Below, one piece after another: positions 6,883 through 14,267 of a stretch of DNA of 64,000 nt. The notes under the pieces are model-generated. The model did no database searches. It saw only the letters and a list, made by a program, of their open reading frames with translations, and was not told the origin of the DNA. Within the stretch, counting starts at the first letter, position 1, and every line of letters starts with the position of its first letter. The stretch comes from an uncultured Oscillospiraceae bacterium (GTDB lineage Bacteria; Bacillota; Clostridia; Oscillospirales; Oscillospiraceae), in the NCBI GenBank assembly GCA_934591845.1, contig CAKTPO010000002.1, positions 1 through 64,000 of the forward strand. The letters are read 5' to 3'. A program made the translations under genes and the position numbers.

Positions 6883-7239
6883 ATGGCAGGAGAAAATGCG
6901 CAACTGAACTATGCGAGAGGCGCAATGCCGCTGATCATTCTGTCCCTGTTAAAGCGAGAGGATATGTATGGCTATCAGCTGGTCCAGGAGACAGAGCGGG
7001 CCAGCGGCGGTATCATCCGTACACAAGAGGGGTCTTTATACCCAGTTCTATATAAATTGCAGGAGCAGGGGTATATATCCGACAAAAAAATCTTAGTGGG
7101 AAAACGAATGACACGGGTTTATTATCACCTGGAACCTTTGGGTGCGGCTCGTCTTGCGGAAATGATTCAGGAATATGAAACTGCTGTCAATGGCGTTTTG
7201 AAAATAGTCCGAGGTGAAGAATATGAAAAAGAATCCTGA
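6883..7239 (+). CDS. PadR-family transcriptional regulator
   Basis: 118 residues with the complete PadR winged helix-turn-helix: an N-terminal helix (RGAMPLIILSLLKRE), the recognition part DMYGYQLVQE, the signature EGSLYPVLYKLQEQGYI, and a beta wing (VGKRMTRVYYHLEPLG). A short C-terminal helix would mediate dimerisation. PadR proteins of this subtype usually sense a small molecule or pair with a membrane DUF1700/DUF6120-like protein encoded just downstream, as here. AGGAG precedes the ATG. The stop lies inside the next gene, so the two are translationally coupled. Confidence 0.95.
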   Translation: MAGENAQLNYARGAMPLIILSLLKREDMYGYQLVQETERASGGIIRTQEGSLYPVLYKLQEQGYISDKKILVGKRMTRVYYHLEPLGAARLAEMIQEYETAVNGVLKIVRGEEYEKES

Positions 7240-7645
7240 TGTACGAAAGTACATGAAGCAGATCAAGCAGGAGCTACCCATCTTTAATGCAGATGGAAAG
7301 AGAATAAAGAAAATGCTGCTGCAAAATGTGCGGGACTATGCACAGGAAGAACCGGAAGTAAGCTATGCTCATCTGGTGTCACGGTTTGGAAGTCCAGATG
7401 AAATTGCGGCAGCCTATCTCTCAGAACAGAGCAATGGAACAGTAAAAAAAGCAGTGCGTATCCGAAAGAAAATACTGACCATCGTTCTTGCCGTGGCAAT
7501 TTTTGTGAGCCTATTGTGGGCGACCTATCTGGTATTCGTGTACAACACCATCAAAGAGGTGGCAGGAGGAACAATTGTGGTCGGTGAGGTCATCATTGAA
7601 CCCAGCACAGTGCCTGAAAGCGAATATGAAATAAAGGAAAAATAA
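7223..7645 (+). CDS. Small membrane protein paired with PadR (DUF6120/DUF1700-like)
   Basis: 140 residues. The N-terminal half is soluble and helical (about 1-75), with a segment RFGSPDEIAAAYL that is typical of the DUF1700/DUF6120 group. One transmembrane helix follows at about 85-108 (ILTIVLAVAIFVSLLWATYLV), then a short extracytoplasmic tail. The ATG at 7223 has GAGGTG at good spacing; a GTG three codons earlier is also possible but sits on that site. It overlaps the end of padR by 17 bp. Members of this pair act together in membrane stress control in other Firmicutes; here that is inference from the arrangement. Confidence 0.75.
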   Translation: MKKNPDVRKYMKQIKQELPIFNADGKRIKKMLLQNVRDYAQEEPEVSYAHLVSRFGSPDEIAAAYLSEQSNGTVKKAVRIRKKILTIVLAVAIFVSLLWATYLVFVYNTIKEVAGGTIVVGEVIIEPSTVPESEYEIKEK

Positions 7646-7655
7646 ATCGCCGATA

Positions 7656-7687
7656 AAAATCCCCCGAACGCATTTGCGTTCGGGGGG
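7656..7687. terminator. Bidirectional terminator
   Basis: CCCCCGAACGCA and TGCGTTCGGGGG around TT. AAAAA precedes it, so it carries a T-run on the minus strand for rplA, and it also ends the padR operon from the other side. Confidence 0.9.
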
Positions 7688-7701
7688 AAAGCATATCCAG
7701 C

Positions 7702-8394
7702 TTACAGATACTTGGCAGTAGAGACCTTTACGCCGGGGCCCATGGTGGACACGACGGTGCAGGACTTGATATACTGACCCTTGGCAGCGGCGGGCTTTGC
7801 CTTCACAACAGCCTTGATCAGGGTGTCCATGTTCTCGTTCAGCTTCTCGGCACCGAAGGAAACCTTGCCGATGGGGCAGTGGATGATGTTGGTTTTGTCC
7901 AGACGGTACTCGACCTTACCAGCCTTGATTTCCTTAACGGCAGCGCCCACGTTGGGGGTCACGGTGCCGGCCTTGGGGGAGGGCATCAGACCCTTGGGGC
8001 CCAGGACCTTACCCAGACGGCCAACAATGCCCATCATGTCGGGGGAAGCAACAACGACGTCGAAGTCAAACCAGTTTTCCTTGGTGATCTTCTCAACCAG
8101 CTCCATGCCGCCGACGTAATCGGCACCGGCTTCCTGAGCTTCAGCCACCTTGGCATCCTTGGCGAAAACCAGAACCTTGCGGGTCTTACCGGTACCGTTG
8201 GGCAGAACCACGGCGCCACGGACCTGCTGGTCGGCGTGACGGGAGTCAACACCCAGCTTGATGTGCAGCTCGACGGTCTCGTCGAACTTGGCAGTGGCAC
8301 CCTTTACAACCAGGCCCAGAGCCTCAGCGGGCTCATACTGAACAGCGCGGTCAATGAGCTTCGCGCTTTCTTTATACTTTTTACCTCTAAACAA
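7702..8394 (-). CDS. rplA: Ribosomal protein L1 (TTG start)
   Basis: 230 residues, normal for L1. The protein begins [16 protein letters not shown], reading a TTG as start: AAGGAGG lies at ideal spacing before this TTG, and no ATG in frame occurs in the first 100 codons except one far upstream without ribosome binding site. Domain I with the 23S rRNA and mRNA-binding surface is split around domain II as usual; the signature [22 protein letters not shown] is intact. L1 binds helix 76-78 of 23S rRNA and can repress its own operon. It follows rplK by 76 bp. Confidence 0.96.
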   Translation of the reverse strand: MFRGKKYKESAKLIDRAVQYEPAEALGLVVKGATAKFDETVELHIKLGVDSRHADQQVRGAVVLPNGTGKTRKVLVFAKDAKVAEAQEAGADYVGGMELVEKITKENWFDFDVVVASPDMMGIVGRLGKVLGPKGLMPSPKAGTVTPNVGAAVKEIKAGKVEYRLDKTNIIHCPIGKVSFGAEKLNENMDTLIKAVVKAKPAAAKGQYIKSCTVVSTMGPGVKVSTAKYL

Positions 8395-8470
8395 TGTAAT
8401 TATCCTCCTTAAAGTGGTGATGCGGAAAAATCCTCCCACATTTCCGGGGAAAACCCCGGCTCAGCAATGA

Positions 8471-8896
8471 TCAGTCAACGACGGTAACACCCAGAGAGCG
8501 GCAAGTGCCAGCAACCTGGCTCTCAGCGGCTTCCAGAGTGGTAGCGTTCAGGTCGGGCATCTTGGTCTTGGCGATCTCAGCGACCTGTGCCTTGGTGATG
8601 GTGCCAACCTTGGTCTTGTTGGGAACACCGGAGCCCTTCTCCAGACCAATGGCCTTCATGATGAGCATGGGGGTAGGAGGAGTCTTGGTGATGAAGGTGA
8701 AGCTGCGGTCGGCATAGACGGTGATAACGACAGGAATCTTGTAGCCTTCCATGTCCTTGGTCCGTGCGTTGAATTCCTTGATAAATGCTGCGATATTCAC
8801 ACCGTGCTGACCCAGAGCAGGACCAACAGGGGGAGAAGCGGTTGCCTTAGCGGCGTTGATCTGAAGTTTGATAATGCCAGTTACTTTCTGTGCCAT
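8471..8896 (-). CDS. rplK: Ribosomal protein L11
   Basis: 141 residues, the usual length. The N-terminal domain ([25 protein letters not shown]) contains the proline-rich thiostrepton-binding face, and the C-terminal domain that binds the GTPase-centre RNA of 23S rRNA follows ([25 protein letters not shown]). The start MAQKVT follows AGGAGG. It lies between nusG and rplA in the conserved order. Confidence 0.98.
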   Translation of the reverse strand: MAQKVTGIIKLQINAAKATASPPVGPALGQHGVNIAAFIKEFNARTKDMEGYKIPVVITVYADRSFTFITKTPPTPMLIMKAIGLEKGSGVPNKTKVGTITKAQVAEIAKTKMPDLNATTLEAAESQVAGTCRSLGVTVVD

Positions 8897-8998
8897 AAAT
8901 AGCACCTCCTGAATAAGATGTGGTAATGATGCGCAAAACGCATTCCTTTCGGGGCCTAAGCCCCTCCCACGTTCCGACCGGAAATCCGGCCCGATGCG

Positions 8999-9529
8999 TT
9001 ATTGGGAAACGACCTCAACCTGGTCGAGTTCAAACTCGACGGTGGTCTCCCGGCCAAACATGGAAACCACCACGTTCACCGAGTTGTTATCGACATCGAT
9101 GCTGTCCACCGTGCCGGTGAAGGAGCTTAGAGGACCGTCTACGATCCGGACGGTATCGCCTACGGCGAAGTTGACGATGATCTCCTTCTTTTCCACGCCC
9201 ATGGCATAGACTTCTTCGTCCGTCAGGGGAGTGGGATCGTTGCTGGAAGATCCGACAAAGCCGGTAACGCCGCGGATATTCCGAATGACATGCCAGGTAT
9301 CGTCACTGTAAACCATTTTCACCAGGACATAGCCGGGATAAACTTTCCGGTCATAGGTCTTGCTGGCACCGGTCTCCGTGATTTCCGTCACGGTTTCCAG
9401 AGGAATGGACACGGCCAGAATCTGGTCTTGCAGTTTACGGGACTCGACGGTCTTTTCAATCGTCGCTTTTACGGTGTTTTCATACCCGGAATAGGTATGC
9501 ACCACATACCATTTTGCAGTTTCTGCCAT
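8999..9529 (-). CDS. nusG: Transcription termination/antitermination factor NusG
   Basis: 176 residues. The NGN domain (KWYVVHTYSGYENTVKATIEK, PGYVLVKMVYSDDTWHVIRN) is followed by a linker and the C-terminal KOW domain (FAVGDTVRIVDGPLSSFTGTV). It binds RNA polymerase and modulates pausing and coupling to translation. It starts 11 bp after secE ends, with AAGGG before the ATG, and precedes rplK by about 100 bp. There are no unusual features. Confidence 0.97.
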   Translation of the reverse strand: MAETAKWYVVHTYSGYENTVKATIEKTVESRKLQDQILAVSIPLETVTEITETGASKTYDRKVYPGYVLVKMVYSDDTWHVIRNIRGVTGFVGSSSNDPTPLTDEEVYAMGVEKKEIIVNFAVGDTVRIVDGPLSSFTGTVDSIDVDNNSVNVVVSMFGRETTVEFELDQVEVVSQ

Positions 9530-9540
9530 GACTTCTACCC

Positions 9541-9771
9541 TTAGTGGAAGACACCAATCAGGGCGTCAATACCAACCTGAGCTACAAAGTCAAACAGCCA
9601 GATGAAAACGCCGACGCAGATGACGCAGGCTACCACGATGGCTGCATTTTTCAGCACCTGCTGGGGGGTGGGCCAGACGACCTTCTTCAGTTCGCTTTTC
9701 AGCTCACGGAAGTACTTGCAGACCTTGCCCCAGGTTCTTTTGAACCAGTTTTCCTTTTTGACTTCTGCCAT
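9541..9771 (-). CDS. secE: Preprotein translocase subunit SecE
   Basis: 76 residues with a basic N-terminus and the SecE core (FRELKSELKKVVWPTPQQVLKNA) followed by one transmembrane helix (about 45-68). This is the short single-span Gram-positive form. It clamps the SecY channel. AGGAGG precedes the ATG. Encoded between rpmG and nusG, the standard order. Confidence 0.97.
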   Translation of the reverse strand: MAEVKKENWFKRTWGKVCKYFRELKSELKKVVWPTPQQVLKNAAIVVACVICVGVFIWLFDFVAQVGIDALIGVFH

Positions 9772-9786
9772 GATGGGGCGTCCTCC

Positions 9787-9936
9787 TTACTTGGTCTCAG
9801 TGTGAGTGGTGTGCTTTCTGCAGAATCTGCAGTATTTCTTCATCTCGAGACGGTCGGGGTCGTTCTTCTTGTTCTTCATGGTGTTGTAGTTTCTCTGCTT
9901 GCACTCAGAGCATCTCAAAGTGACTTTCACGCGCAT
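9787..9936 (-). CDS. rpmG: Ribosomal protein L33
   Basis: 49 residues, beginning [17 protein letters not shown]. Two CxxC knuckles (Cys 9 and 12, Cys 36 and 39) show the zinc-binding form of L33. Its start follows AAGGAGG closely. It is the first gene of the operon rpmG-secE-nusG-rplK-rplA, downstream of a strong promoter. Confidence 0.95.
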   Translation of the reverse strand: MRVKVTLRCSECKQRNYNTMKNKKNDPDRLEMKKYCRFCRKHTTHTETK

Positions 9937-10075
9937 AACGGCACCTCCTTAAAATTTGCCTCCCTGTATCACACCCGGCTAGAAAAAAGATTTAGAAAGC
10001 GATAAACTACAATGGAAATCGCTCCGGGGCTGAAAAAGGCGCACAAAAAAAGAACCCTTTTTCACAGGTGAAATC

Positions 10076-10104
10076 ATTCTAGCATAGCCCCTTTAGGATG
10101 TCAA
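10076..10104 (-). promoter_or_regulatory. Promoter of rpmG-secE-nusG-rplK-rplA
   Basis: TTGACA, 17 bp, TAGAAT, with TGC before the -10. It leaves a leader of about 130 nt before rpmG, in which I see no known regulatory RNA. Confidence 0.85.
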
Positions 10105-10225
10105 CAACTTTTTTGTAATTTTTTCGGGAATTTCTCCGGAATTGTTTCTGTGGACACCTTGCTTTTTCCGCCGCTATTGGGTAGAATGTTTTTAAGAAAA
10201 GTTTTTACCGGAAAGGAATGATCCT

Positions 10226-10639
10226 ATGCGCATTATGGGAATCGATTACGGAGATGCCCGGACGGGGGTGGCGTTCTCCGATTTGCTCTGCACCATTGTT
10301 GGCTCCACTACGGTGGTCCCCAGCCGGAATCACGAAAAGGCCATGCTGGACCTGGTTCGTCTGGCCAAGGAAAATGAGGTAGGGGAGATCGTTGTGGGGC
10401 TTCCCAAGAATATGGACGGCACCGAAGGCCCCCGGGCGGAGCTGTGCCGGGCCTTTGCCCAGGAACTCGGGCAGGCTACCGGCCTACCCGTTGCCATGTG
10501 GGACGAGCGGCGGACTACCGTAGAGGCCCACAACATCCTCTCGGCCCACAATTACCACGGCACCAAACGGAAAAACACGGTGGATGCCGTAGCCGCCTCC
10601 CTGATTCTGGAGGGGTATCTGGCCTATAAAAAGCGGTAG
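10226..10639 (+). CDS. ruvX: Putative pre-16S rRNA nuclease / Holliday junction resolvase-like YqgF
   Basis: 137 residues with the RNase H-like fold of YqgF: first strand MRIMGIDYGDARTGVA with the active-site Asp, the family motif EIVVGLPKNMDGTEGPRA, and DERRTTVEA followed by the terminal DAVAASLILEGYL that supplies the last acidic residue. The family processes the 5' end of 16S rRNA. AAAGGAATG precedes the ATG. In Bacillus this gene neighbours a DUF1292 gene, which is also nearby here (13,597-13,884) but on the other strand. Confidence 0.93.
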   Translation: MRIMGIDYGDARTGVAFSDLLCTIVGSTTVVPSRNHEKAMLDLVRLAKENEVGEIVVGLPKNMDGTEGPRAELCRAFAQELGQATGLPVAMWDERRTTVEAHNILSAHNYHGTKRKNTVDAVAASLILEGYLAYKKR

Positions 10640-10651
10640 GGAAAATTTTCC

Positions 10652-11011
10652 CTATTTCTTTTTGTAAAACAGCTCCCGGAAACCGGCGTACAGCAACAGC
10701 AGCCCAAAGGTTTTCCGGAGGATTCCCTGGGAAATCCGACTTTGCAGCATGGCTCCACCGGCGGCAGCTATGCAGCCGGAAAGCATTGCGGGCCATAGCT
10801 TTTTAAGAGGAATGCTGTTTCTGCGCAAGTAGGTCGCCAGTGCTGCCCCCGGCAGGAAAAACAGCAGGTTGAGCCGCCGGGCCTCCTGGGTGGGCCAATC
10901 CAGTACCGTTGTCAGCCACAGCATCAAAAGGCTTCCGCCGCCGATGCCCAAACCGGACAGAAGTCCCAGCAGGGAACTGACCAGAAACGCCGGGACTACC
11001 CCTTCCAGCAT
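10652..11011 (-). CDS. Half-size TSUP (TauE/SafE) transporter, second subunit
   Basis: 119 residues with about four transmembrane helices and the TSUP glycine motif (LLSGLGIGGGSLLMLWL). A full TauE/SafE protein has two such repeats in about 250 residues; here each repeat is a separate gene. The start MLEGVV overlaps the end of the upstream half by 16 bp, with GGGAGG some 12 bp upstream, so the two are translationally coupled and probably form one heteromeric transporter of sulfur oxyanions or organosulfonates. The two reading frames differ by a -1 shift, but both have their own start and stop, so this looks like a genuine split and not a sequencing frameshift. Confidence 0.8.
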   Translation of the reverse strand: MLEGVVPAFLVSSLLGLLSGLGIGGGSLLMLWLTTVLDWPTQEARRLNLLFFLPGAALATYLRRNSIPLKKLWPAMLSGCIAAAGGAMLQSRISQGILRKTFGLLLLYAGFRELFYKKK

Positions 11012-11349
11012 AGATTCCGGATCCCTCCCCAGATGATAAGCAGTCCCAAAACCCGGTGCAGCCATTGCACCGGTATTTTCTTTCCCAAACGGTTGGCAAG
11101 GCACCCTCCAGCGGCGCTTCCAATCAGATAGGGGCAGAATTTCCCCCAGGTCAGGGGACCGGATGCCACTTCCAGCAGGGCGCACAGCGTGCAAATCGGA
11201 AGCATCACCGCCACGGAGCTGGGAAACAGCTGCTCCGCTTGGATCCCCGGGAAGCGGCGCAGCAGCGGCACCAGTACCAGCCCGCCCCCGGAGCCTAAAA
11301 GCCCCGTCACCGTTCCGGCGGCAGCCCCCATGAGCAGGGGATAGAGCAT
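10996..11349 (-). CDS. Half-size TSUP (TauE/SafE) transporter, first subunit
   Basis: 117 residues starting MLYPLLMG, with about four membrane helices and the glycine motif GLLGSGGGLVLVPLL of the first TSUP repeat. Its ribosome binding site AGGAGG lies inside the terminator hairpin of the upstream foldase gene, separated from the ATG only by the T-run. Translation may therefore depend on how that hairpin folds. It is coupled to the second half-gene by overlap. Confidence 0.8.
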   Translation of the reverse strand: MLYPLLMGAAAGTVTGLLGSGGGLVLVPLLRRFPGIQAEQLFPSSVAVMLPICTLCALLEVASGPLTWGKFCPYLIGSAAGGCLANRLGKKIPVQWLHRVLGLLIIWGGIRNLCWKG

Positions 11350-11390
11350 AAAAAAGCACCTCCTGAGGAAAGTTTTTCCAAAGGAGGTAC
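11350..11390 (-). terminator. Terminator of the foldase gene, containing the next gene's ribosome binding site
   Basis: On the minus strand ACCTCCT pairs with AGGAGGT, with further weaker pairs toward the loop, and TTTTTT follows, ending right at the ATG of the TSUP gene. The 3' arm is the Shine-Dalgarno sequence of that gene. Confidence 0.65.
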
Positions 11391-11409
11391 TTTTATACAT
11401 GAATGGGAA

Positions 11410-13017
11410 TTACTTGGTGCCGTTGTTCAGTACGATGTTGGTGCGCATATAGGAGGTATCGCCAACGGTCATAGACAGATTGTCAACAAGGGTATTATAC
11501 CAGTTGTTGTAATCCTCGCTTGCCAGGTCGCTCTTTACCAGGTAATCCCGGTAGGTATCCTGGGCGGTGCCCACAAAGTACATCACATGGTAGCCATAGG
11601 TGGTCTCCACAATGCCGGTGTCACCGGGCTTCCGATTGGCATCAAAGCACCAGTTGTTGAAAGCACTGACCATCTGGCCGGGGTAAACGTCCTCGTAGAG
11701 GCCGCCGTTTTCCTTGGAGCCGGTGTCGGTGGAGTTGGCCTTGGCAAGCTCGGCAAAGCTTTCCTCGGTGGCTGCGCCGGATTCCCACTGGTCAAGCCAG
11801 GCCTCGGCCTTTTCCTTGGCGGCGGCTTTTTCCTCGTCAGAGTAGGTGGTGGTGCCGTTTTCGGTGGTGCCGCCCTCAAAGCCGGAGAGGATGTGGCGGA
11901 CATTCACCAGGGGGAAGCTGTTGTCGTTGGAGCTGATGAAGTACACAACGTAGTAGCCGGAAACGGTGGTCACTTCGTTGCCGTTTTCATCGGTGGTGGT
12001 GGAGGTGCTGGCGATATAGGTCTTGTCGCCCTCCTTGCGGCTGCTGTCGCTGATCCACTGGGCAATGAGAGAGTTCACGGAGGTGTACCGCTGGTCCGTC
12101 ATGGAGGAGCTGGATGCGCTGGTGTCGGCGTTGACATCCAGAGCGGCAATGGCAGCATCCATCTTGGCTACAGAGGTGATGTCCTCGCCGGTAACGGCCT
12201 TGGCATCGGCCTCGGCGGCAGCGGCCTTCTCCTCGGCGGTGGCCTCATCGTCCAGATAGCGGCTGGCGCTGATATAATACTGATTGTAGGTGTAGGAGTT
12301 GTAGGAAGCGGGATTTGCGGCATCCTTGGCCTTTACCTGGTCAGCGGTGTAGGTAAGGCCGTCCCGGTACTGGTTCTGGTAGCCGCTGGCCAGCAGGTTC
12401 AGCCGGTAGTATTCCTTGTAGGTCTCCAGGGTGGAGCCGTTGCCATACATGGCTTTCAGGTAGCTGTCAACGTCCTTAAAGCCGTAAACCTGGGCATAGA
12501 GCTGCAGCGTGGATTCCATGGAGTCCAGCTGGGACTGCTCACTCTCGCTGAGGGTGTAACCCTGAGCCTGGGCTTCATTCGCAAGAGCGTAAATGGCCCG
12601 TGCGCTCTGCTCGGCGGCGGTCAGGAAGTAATCGGCCCAGGTGGTACCGGCATCGGCATCATAGACCTGCTGATCCAGGGCCTTGGTGGTGTCCAGACCG
12701 TAGAGCATGGCGTAGGCACCGTTCTGGGAGTAGAAGTTGTTGACGGTATCCATATAGTAGTAGCTCAGCTCGGCGTTACTCAGGGTGGTGTCCCCCAGAG
12801 TCAGAGCCACGGTCTTCCTCTCCCGGGAGCCGCTGTTGGAGATGGAGCGGCTAACGCCGGTGAAGGCCGCAATGGCGATCAAAATCACCAGCACAGCGGC
12901 GAAAGCCGTGGTGTAGATTTTGACCTTTTTGTCTTCCTTTTGCTGCGCCAGCTGCTTTTCTGTCAGCTTGGCGTTGTTTTCTTCAGCACGAAGCTTCTTC
13001 TTGCTGGATGCACTCAT
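11410..13017 (-). CDS. Membrane-anchored parvulin-type peptidyl-prolyl isomerase (PrsA/SurA-like)
   Basis: 535 residues. A charged cytoplasmic N-terminus (1-45) is followed by one transmembrane helix (about 47-68, TTAFAAVLVILIAIAAF) and an extracytoplasmic chaperone region with long helices. A parvulin domain begins at VNVRHILSGFEGG (about 370) and ends near YGYHVMYFVG. It should help proteins fold after secretion. There is no lipobox, unlike classic PrsA. A low-complexity acidic/Ala segment (DEATAEEKAAAAEADA) sits in the middle. The start MSASSKKK has GAGAGG upstream; MKTRGN eight codons earlier is an alternative. A terminator follows. Confidence 0.85.
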   Translation of the reverse strand: MSASSKKKLRAEENNAKLTEKQLAQQKEDKKVKIYTTAFAAVLVILIAIAAFTGVSRSISNSGSRERKTVALTLGDTTLSNAELSYYYMDTVNNFYSQNGAYAMLYGLDTTKALDQQVYDADAGTTWADYFLTAAEQSARAIYALANEAQAQGYTLSESEQSQLDSMESTLQLYAQVYGFKDVDSYLKAMYGNGSTLETYKEYYRLNLLASGYQNQYRDGLTYTADQVKAKDAANPASYNSYTYNQYYISASRYLDDEATAEEKAAAAEADAKAVTGEDITSVAKMDAAIAALDVNADTSASSSSMTDQRYTSVNSLIAQWISDSSRKEGDKTYIASTSTTTDENGNEVTTVSGYYVVYFISSNDNSFPLVNVRHILSGFEGGTTENGTTTYSDEEKAAAKEKAEAWLDQWESGAATEESFAELAKANSTDTGSKENGGLYEDVYPGQMVSAFNNWCFDANRKPGDTGIVETTYGYHVMYFVGTAQDTYRDYLVKSDLASEDYNNWYNTLVDNLSMTVGDTSYMRTNIVLNNGTK

Positions 13018-13199
13018 GGTATCATTTCCTCTCGTTTTCATGGTCTGCTTGTTCCGCAATTGACATTTGCAGATAGACTGGACTATTATAACGGATATTT
13101 TCTCCAGTTTCAAGAGGAAAAACCTTCTTTTGCCGAAAACTACAAAAATTTACATTTTTAAGGGCTGCACCGCAGACTTAATTGTGTGGTGTTGTCCTT

Positions 13200-13362
13200 G
13201 GGAAGCTCTGATTAAATCGGCAAGAGCTGGCAGCGAGAGATTTTGTCCACAGACAAGGTTCTGAAAGTGGAGGAATACTTTGTGTATTTCCCACTTTTAG
13301 AACCGCAGTATGTGGGCAAAAGATCCGCTGTCCAGCCGCCGACGATTTATTCAGAGTTTCCC
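13200..13362. mobile_element. MITE-like palindromic element, 163 bp
   Basis: The ends GGGAAGCTCTGATTAAATCG (13200-13219) and its near reverse complement (13343-13362, 18 of 20) are terminal inverted repeats. The similarity continues inward so that almost the whole element is one long imperfect hairpin with a centre near 13280. It has no coding capacity. No clear target duplication is visible. It ends four bases before the T-run of the adjacent RNA terminator. Confidence 0.7.
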
Positions 13363-13365
13363 TAG

Positions 13366-13395
13366 TAAAAAACCCGGGGAGACAAGCTCCCCGGG
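13366..13395 (-). terminator. Strong terminator of the intergenic RNA
   Basis: CCCGGGGAG and CTCCCCGGG around CTTGT, followed by TTTTTTA on the minus strand. No protein gene ends here, so it most likely terminates a non-coding RNA (or a long 3' end of the DUF1292 transcript). Confidence 0.85.
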
Positions 13396-13560
13396 GACCC
13401 GCTTTGGCCGTACCGTGTCCGATTATGACCTGCACGTAATGGCAGGTGGGTTGCCGCTCCCGGCGTTCTCTGCTCCCAGCGTCCACCCAACGTCGCAGCG
13501 TGGGCGGGAGGTCTGCAATCCCGCCGGGAAGTCTAACTTCCCGATAAAAAAATGTGGGTC
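13373..13560 (-). ncRNA. Candidate structured non-coding RNA
   Basis: Between the DUF1292 stop and the terminator, about 190 nt contain a series of perfect hairpins on the minus strand: CGGGAAG/CTTCCCG (loop TTAGA), GCGGGA/TCCCGC (9-nt loop), and ACCTGC/GCAGGT (8-nt loop), with a larger arm TGGGT/ACCCA around a GC-rich segment. No open reading frame with a ribosome binding site is present. Size, structure and a dedicated terminator resemble a small stable RNA such as 6S RNA, but I cannot match it to a family. The 5' end is not defined. Confidence 0.45.
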
Positions 13561-13596
13561 CAAAAGGACACGACACGAACCAAGCAGGAAATAAAC

Positions 13597-13884
13597 TTAT
13601 TCTTCCTCAGAATCTTCTTCCTCGTAAAGTTCGTCCATAATGAGGTCGTAGACGGCTTTCAGCTCCTCCTCGTCCTCAATAGCTGTGAGCATGGGCTCTC
13701 CGTCTTCCTCGGTGGATTTGAGAATGCTTACTTCCAGCTGCTCCGGCTCGCCGTCTGACGTAGCGGGGATCACGGCCATATAGGTCTCTCCGTTGTATTC
13801 CAGAGTAGACAGAACTTCCAGCTCGTACTCCGTGCCGTCCTCATCTACAATGGTAATAAAGTCGGAACCGTATTGATCTTCCAT
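13597..13884 (-). CDS. DUF1292 domain protein (YrzB-like)
   Basis: 95 residues, strongly acidic. The DUF1292 core is clear: ITIVDEDGTEYELEVLSTLEYNGETYMAVIPA, then a strand ILKSTEEDGEPMLTAIEDEEE and a Glu-rich tail. The family is widespread in Firmicutes and often neighbours ruvX and alaS; its function is unknown. AAAGGAG precedes the ATG. The end of the transcript may run into the structured RNA region downstream. Confidence 0.92.
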   Translation of the reverse strand: MEDQYGSDFITIVDEDGTEYELEVLSTLEYNGETYMAVIPATSDGEPEQLEVSILKSTEEDGEPMLTAIEDEEELKAVYDLIMDELYEEEDSEEE

Positions 13885-14267
13885 AGATTGCTCCTTTGAT
13901 TTGGGGGTTTCTTTGTCTGTATTCTACAACTCCTGGGCCATAAAATCAAGAGGAAAATTGGGCTCATTTTTTATCGGATTTTTGGAAACGGGAAAATTGA
14001 AAGCTTTCAGGATAAAATATCAATGGATTTTGGACATTTCCTGGGAATACTTAGACAATGATGAAATGAAACATTTTTGGGGAGAATCGGGAAAAATCCC
14101 TTGGCCCAAAAGCTTTTCTCCAATTAATGGATTATTTAGAAATTAGGTCTTTCGCTTTCCCGGAAAATATGATATAATCTGCGGATGATATGACGGATAG
14201 TCGTGTCTTTCCCCAAGAGAAGGCCGCCCCCGGCGGCTGTAATGTCCAATGTTGGAGGTTATGACCC
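13885..14267. other. AT-rich intergenic region with promoter for the PBP gene
   Basis: 380 bp without a convincing gene. A frame at 13,901-14,146 has no ribosome binding site and no protein-like composition. Near its right end lies an extended -10 box and a leader of about 85 nt with a small hairpin (GCCGCCCCCGGCGGC) before the PBP ribosome binding site. Confidence 0.6.
14170..14178 (+). promoter_or_regulatory. Extended -10 promoter of the PBP gene
   Basis: TGATATAAT (TGn plus TATAAT). The -35 region (TTTCGC) is poor, so the extended -10 must carry recognition. Confidence 0.65.

Noticed and set aside
10652..11349. Frameshifted pseudogene of one TSUP transporter
   Set aside because: Both halves have own starts, stops and a complete repeat motif, and the overlap is consistent with translational coupling.
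11587..13161. 524-residue plus-strand frame opposite the foldase gene
   Set aside because: Gly/Val-rich shadow frame without ribosome binding site.
13901..14146. 81-residue plus-strand frame in the gap before the PBP gene
   Set aside because: No ribosome binding site, ends before the promoter, and its sequence does not resemble a protein family.
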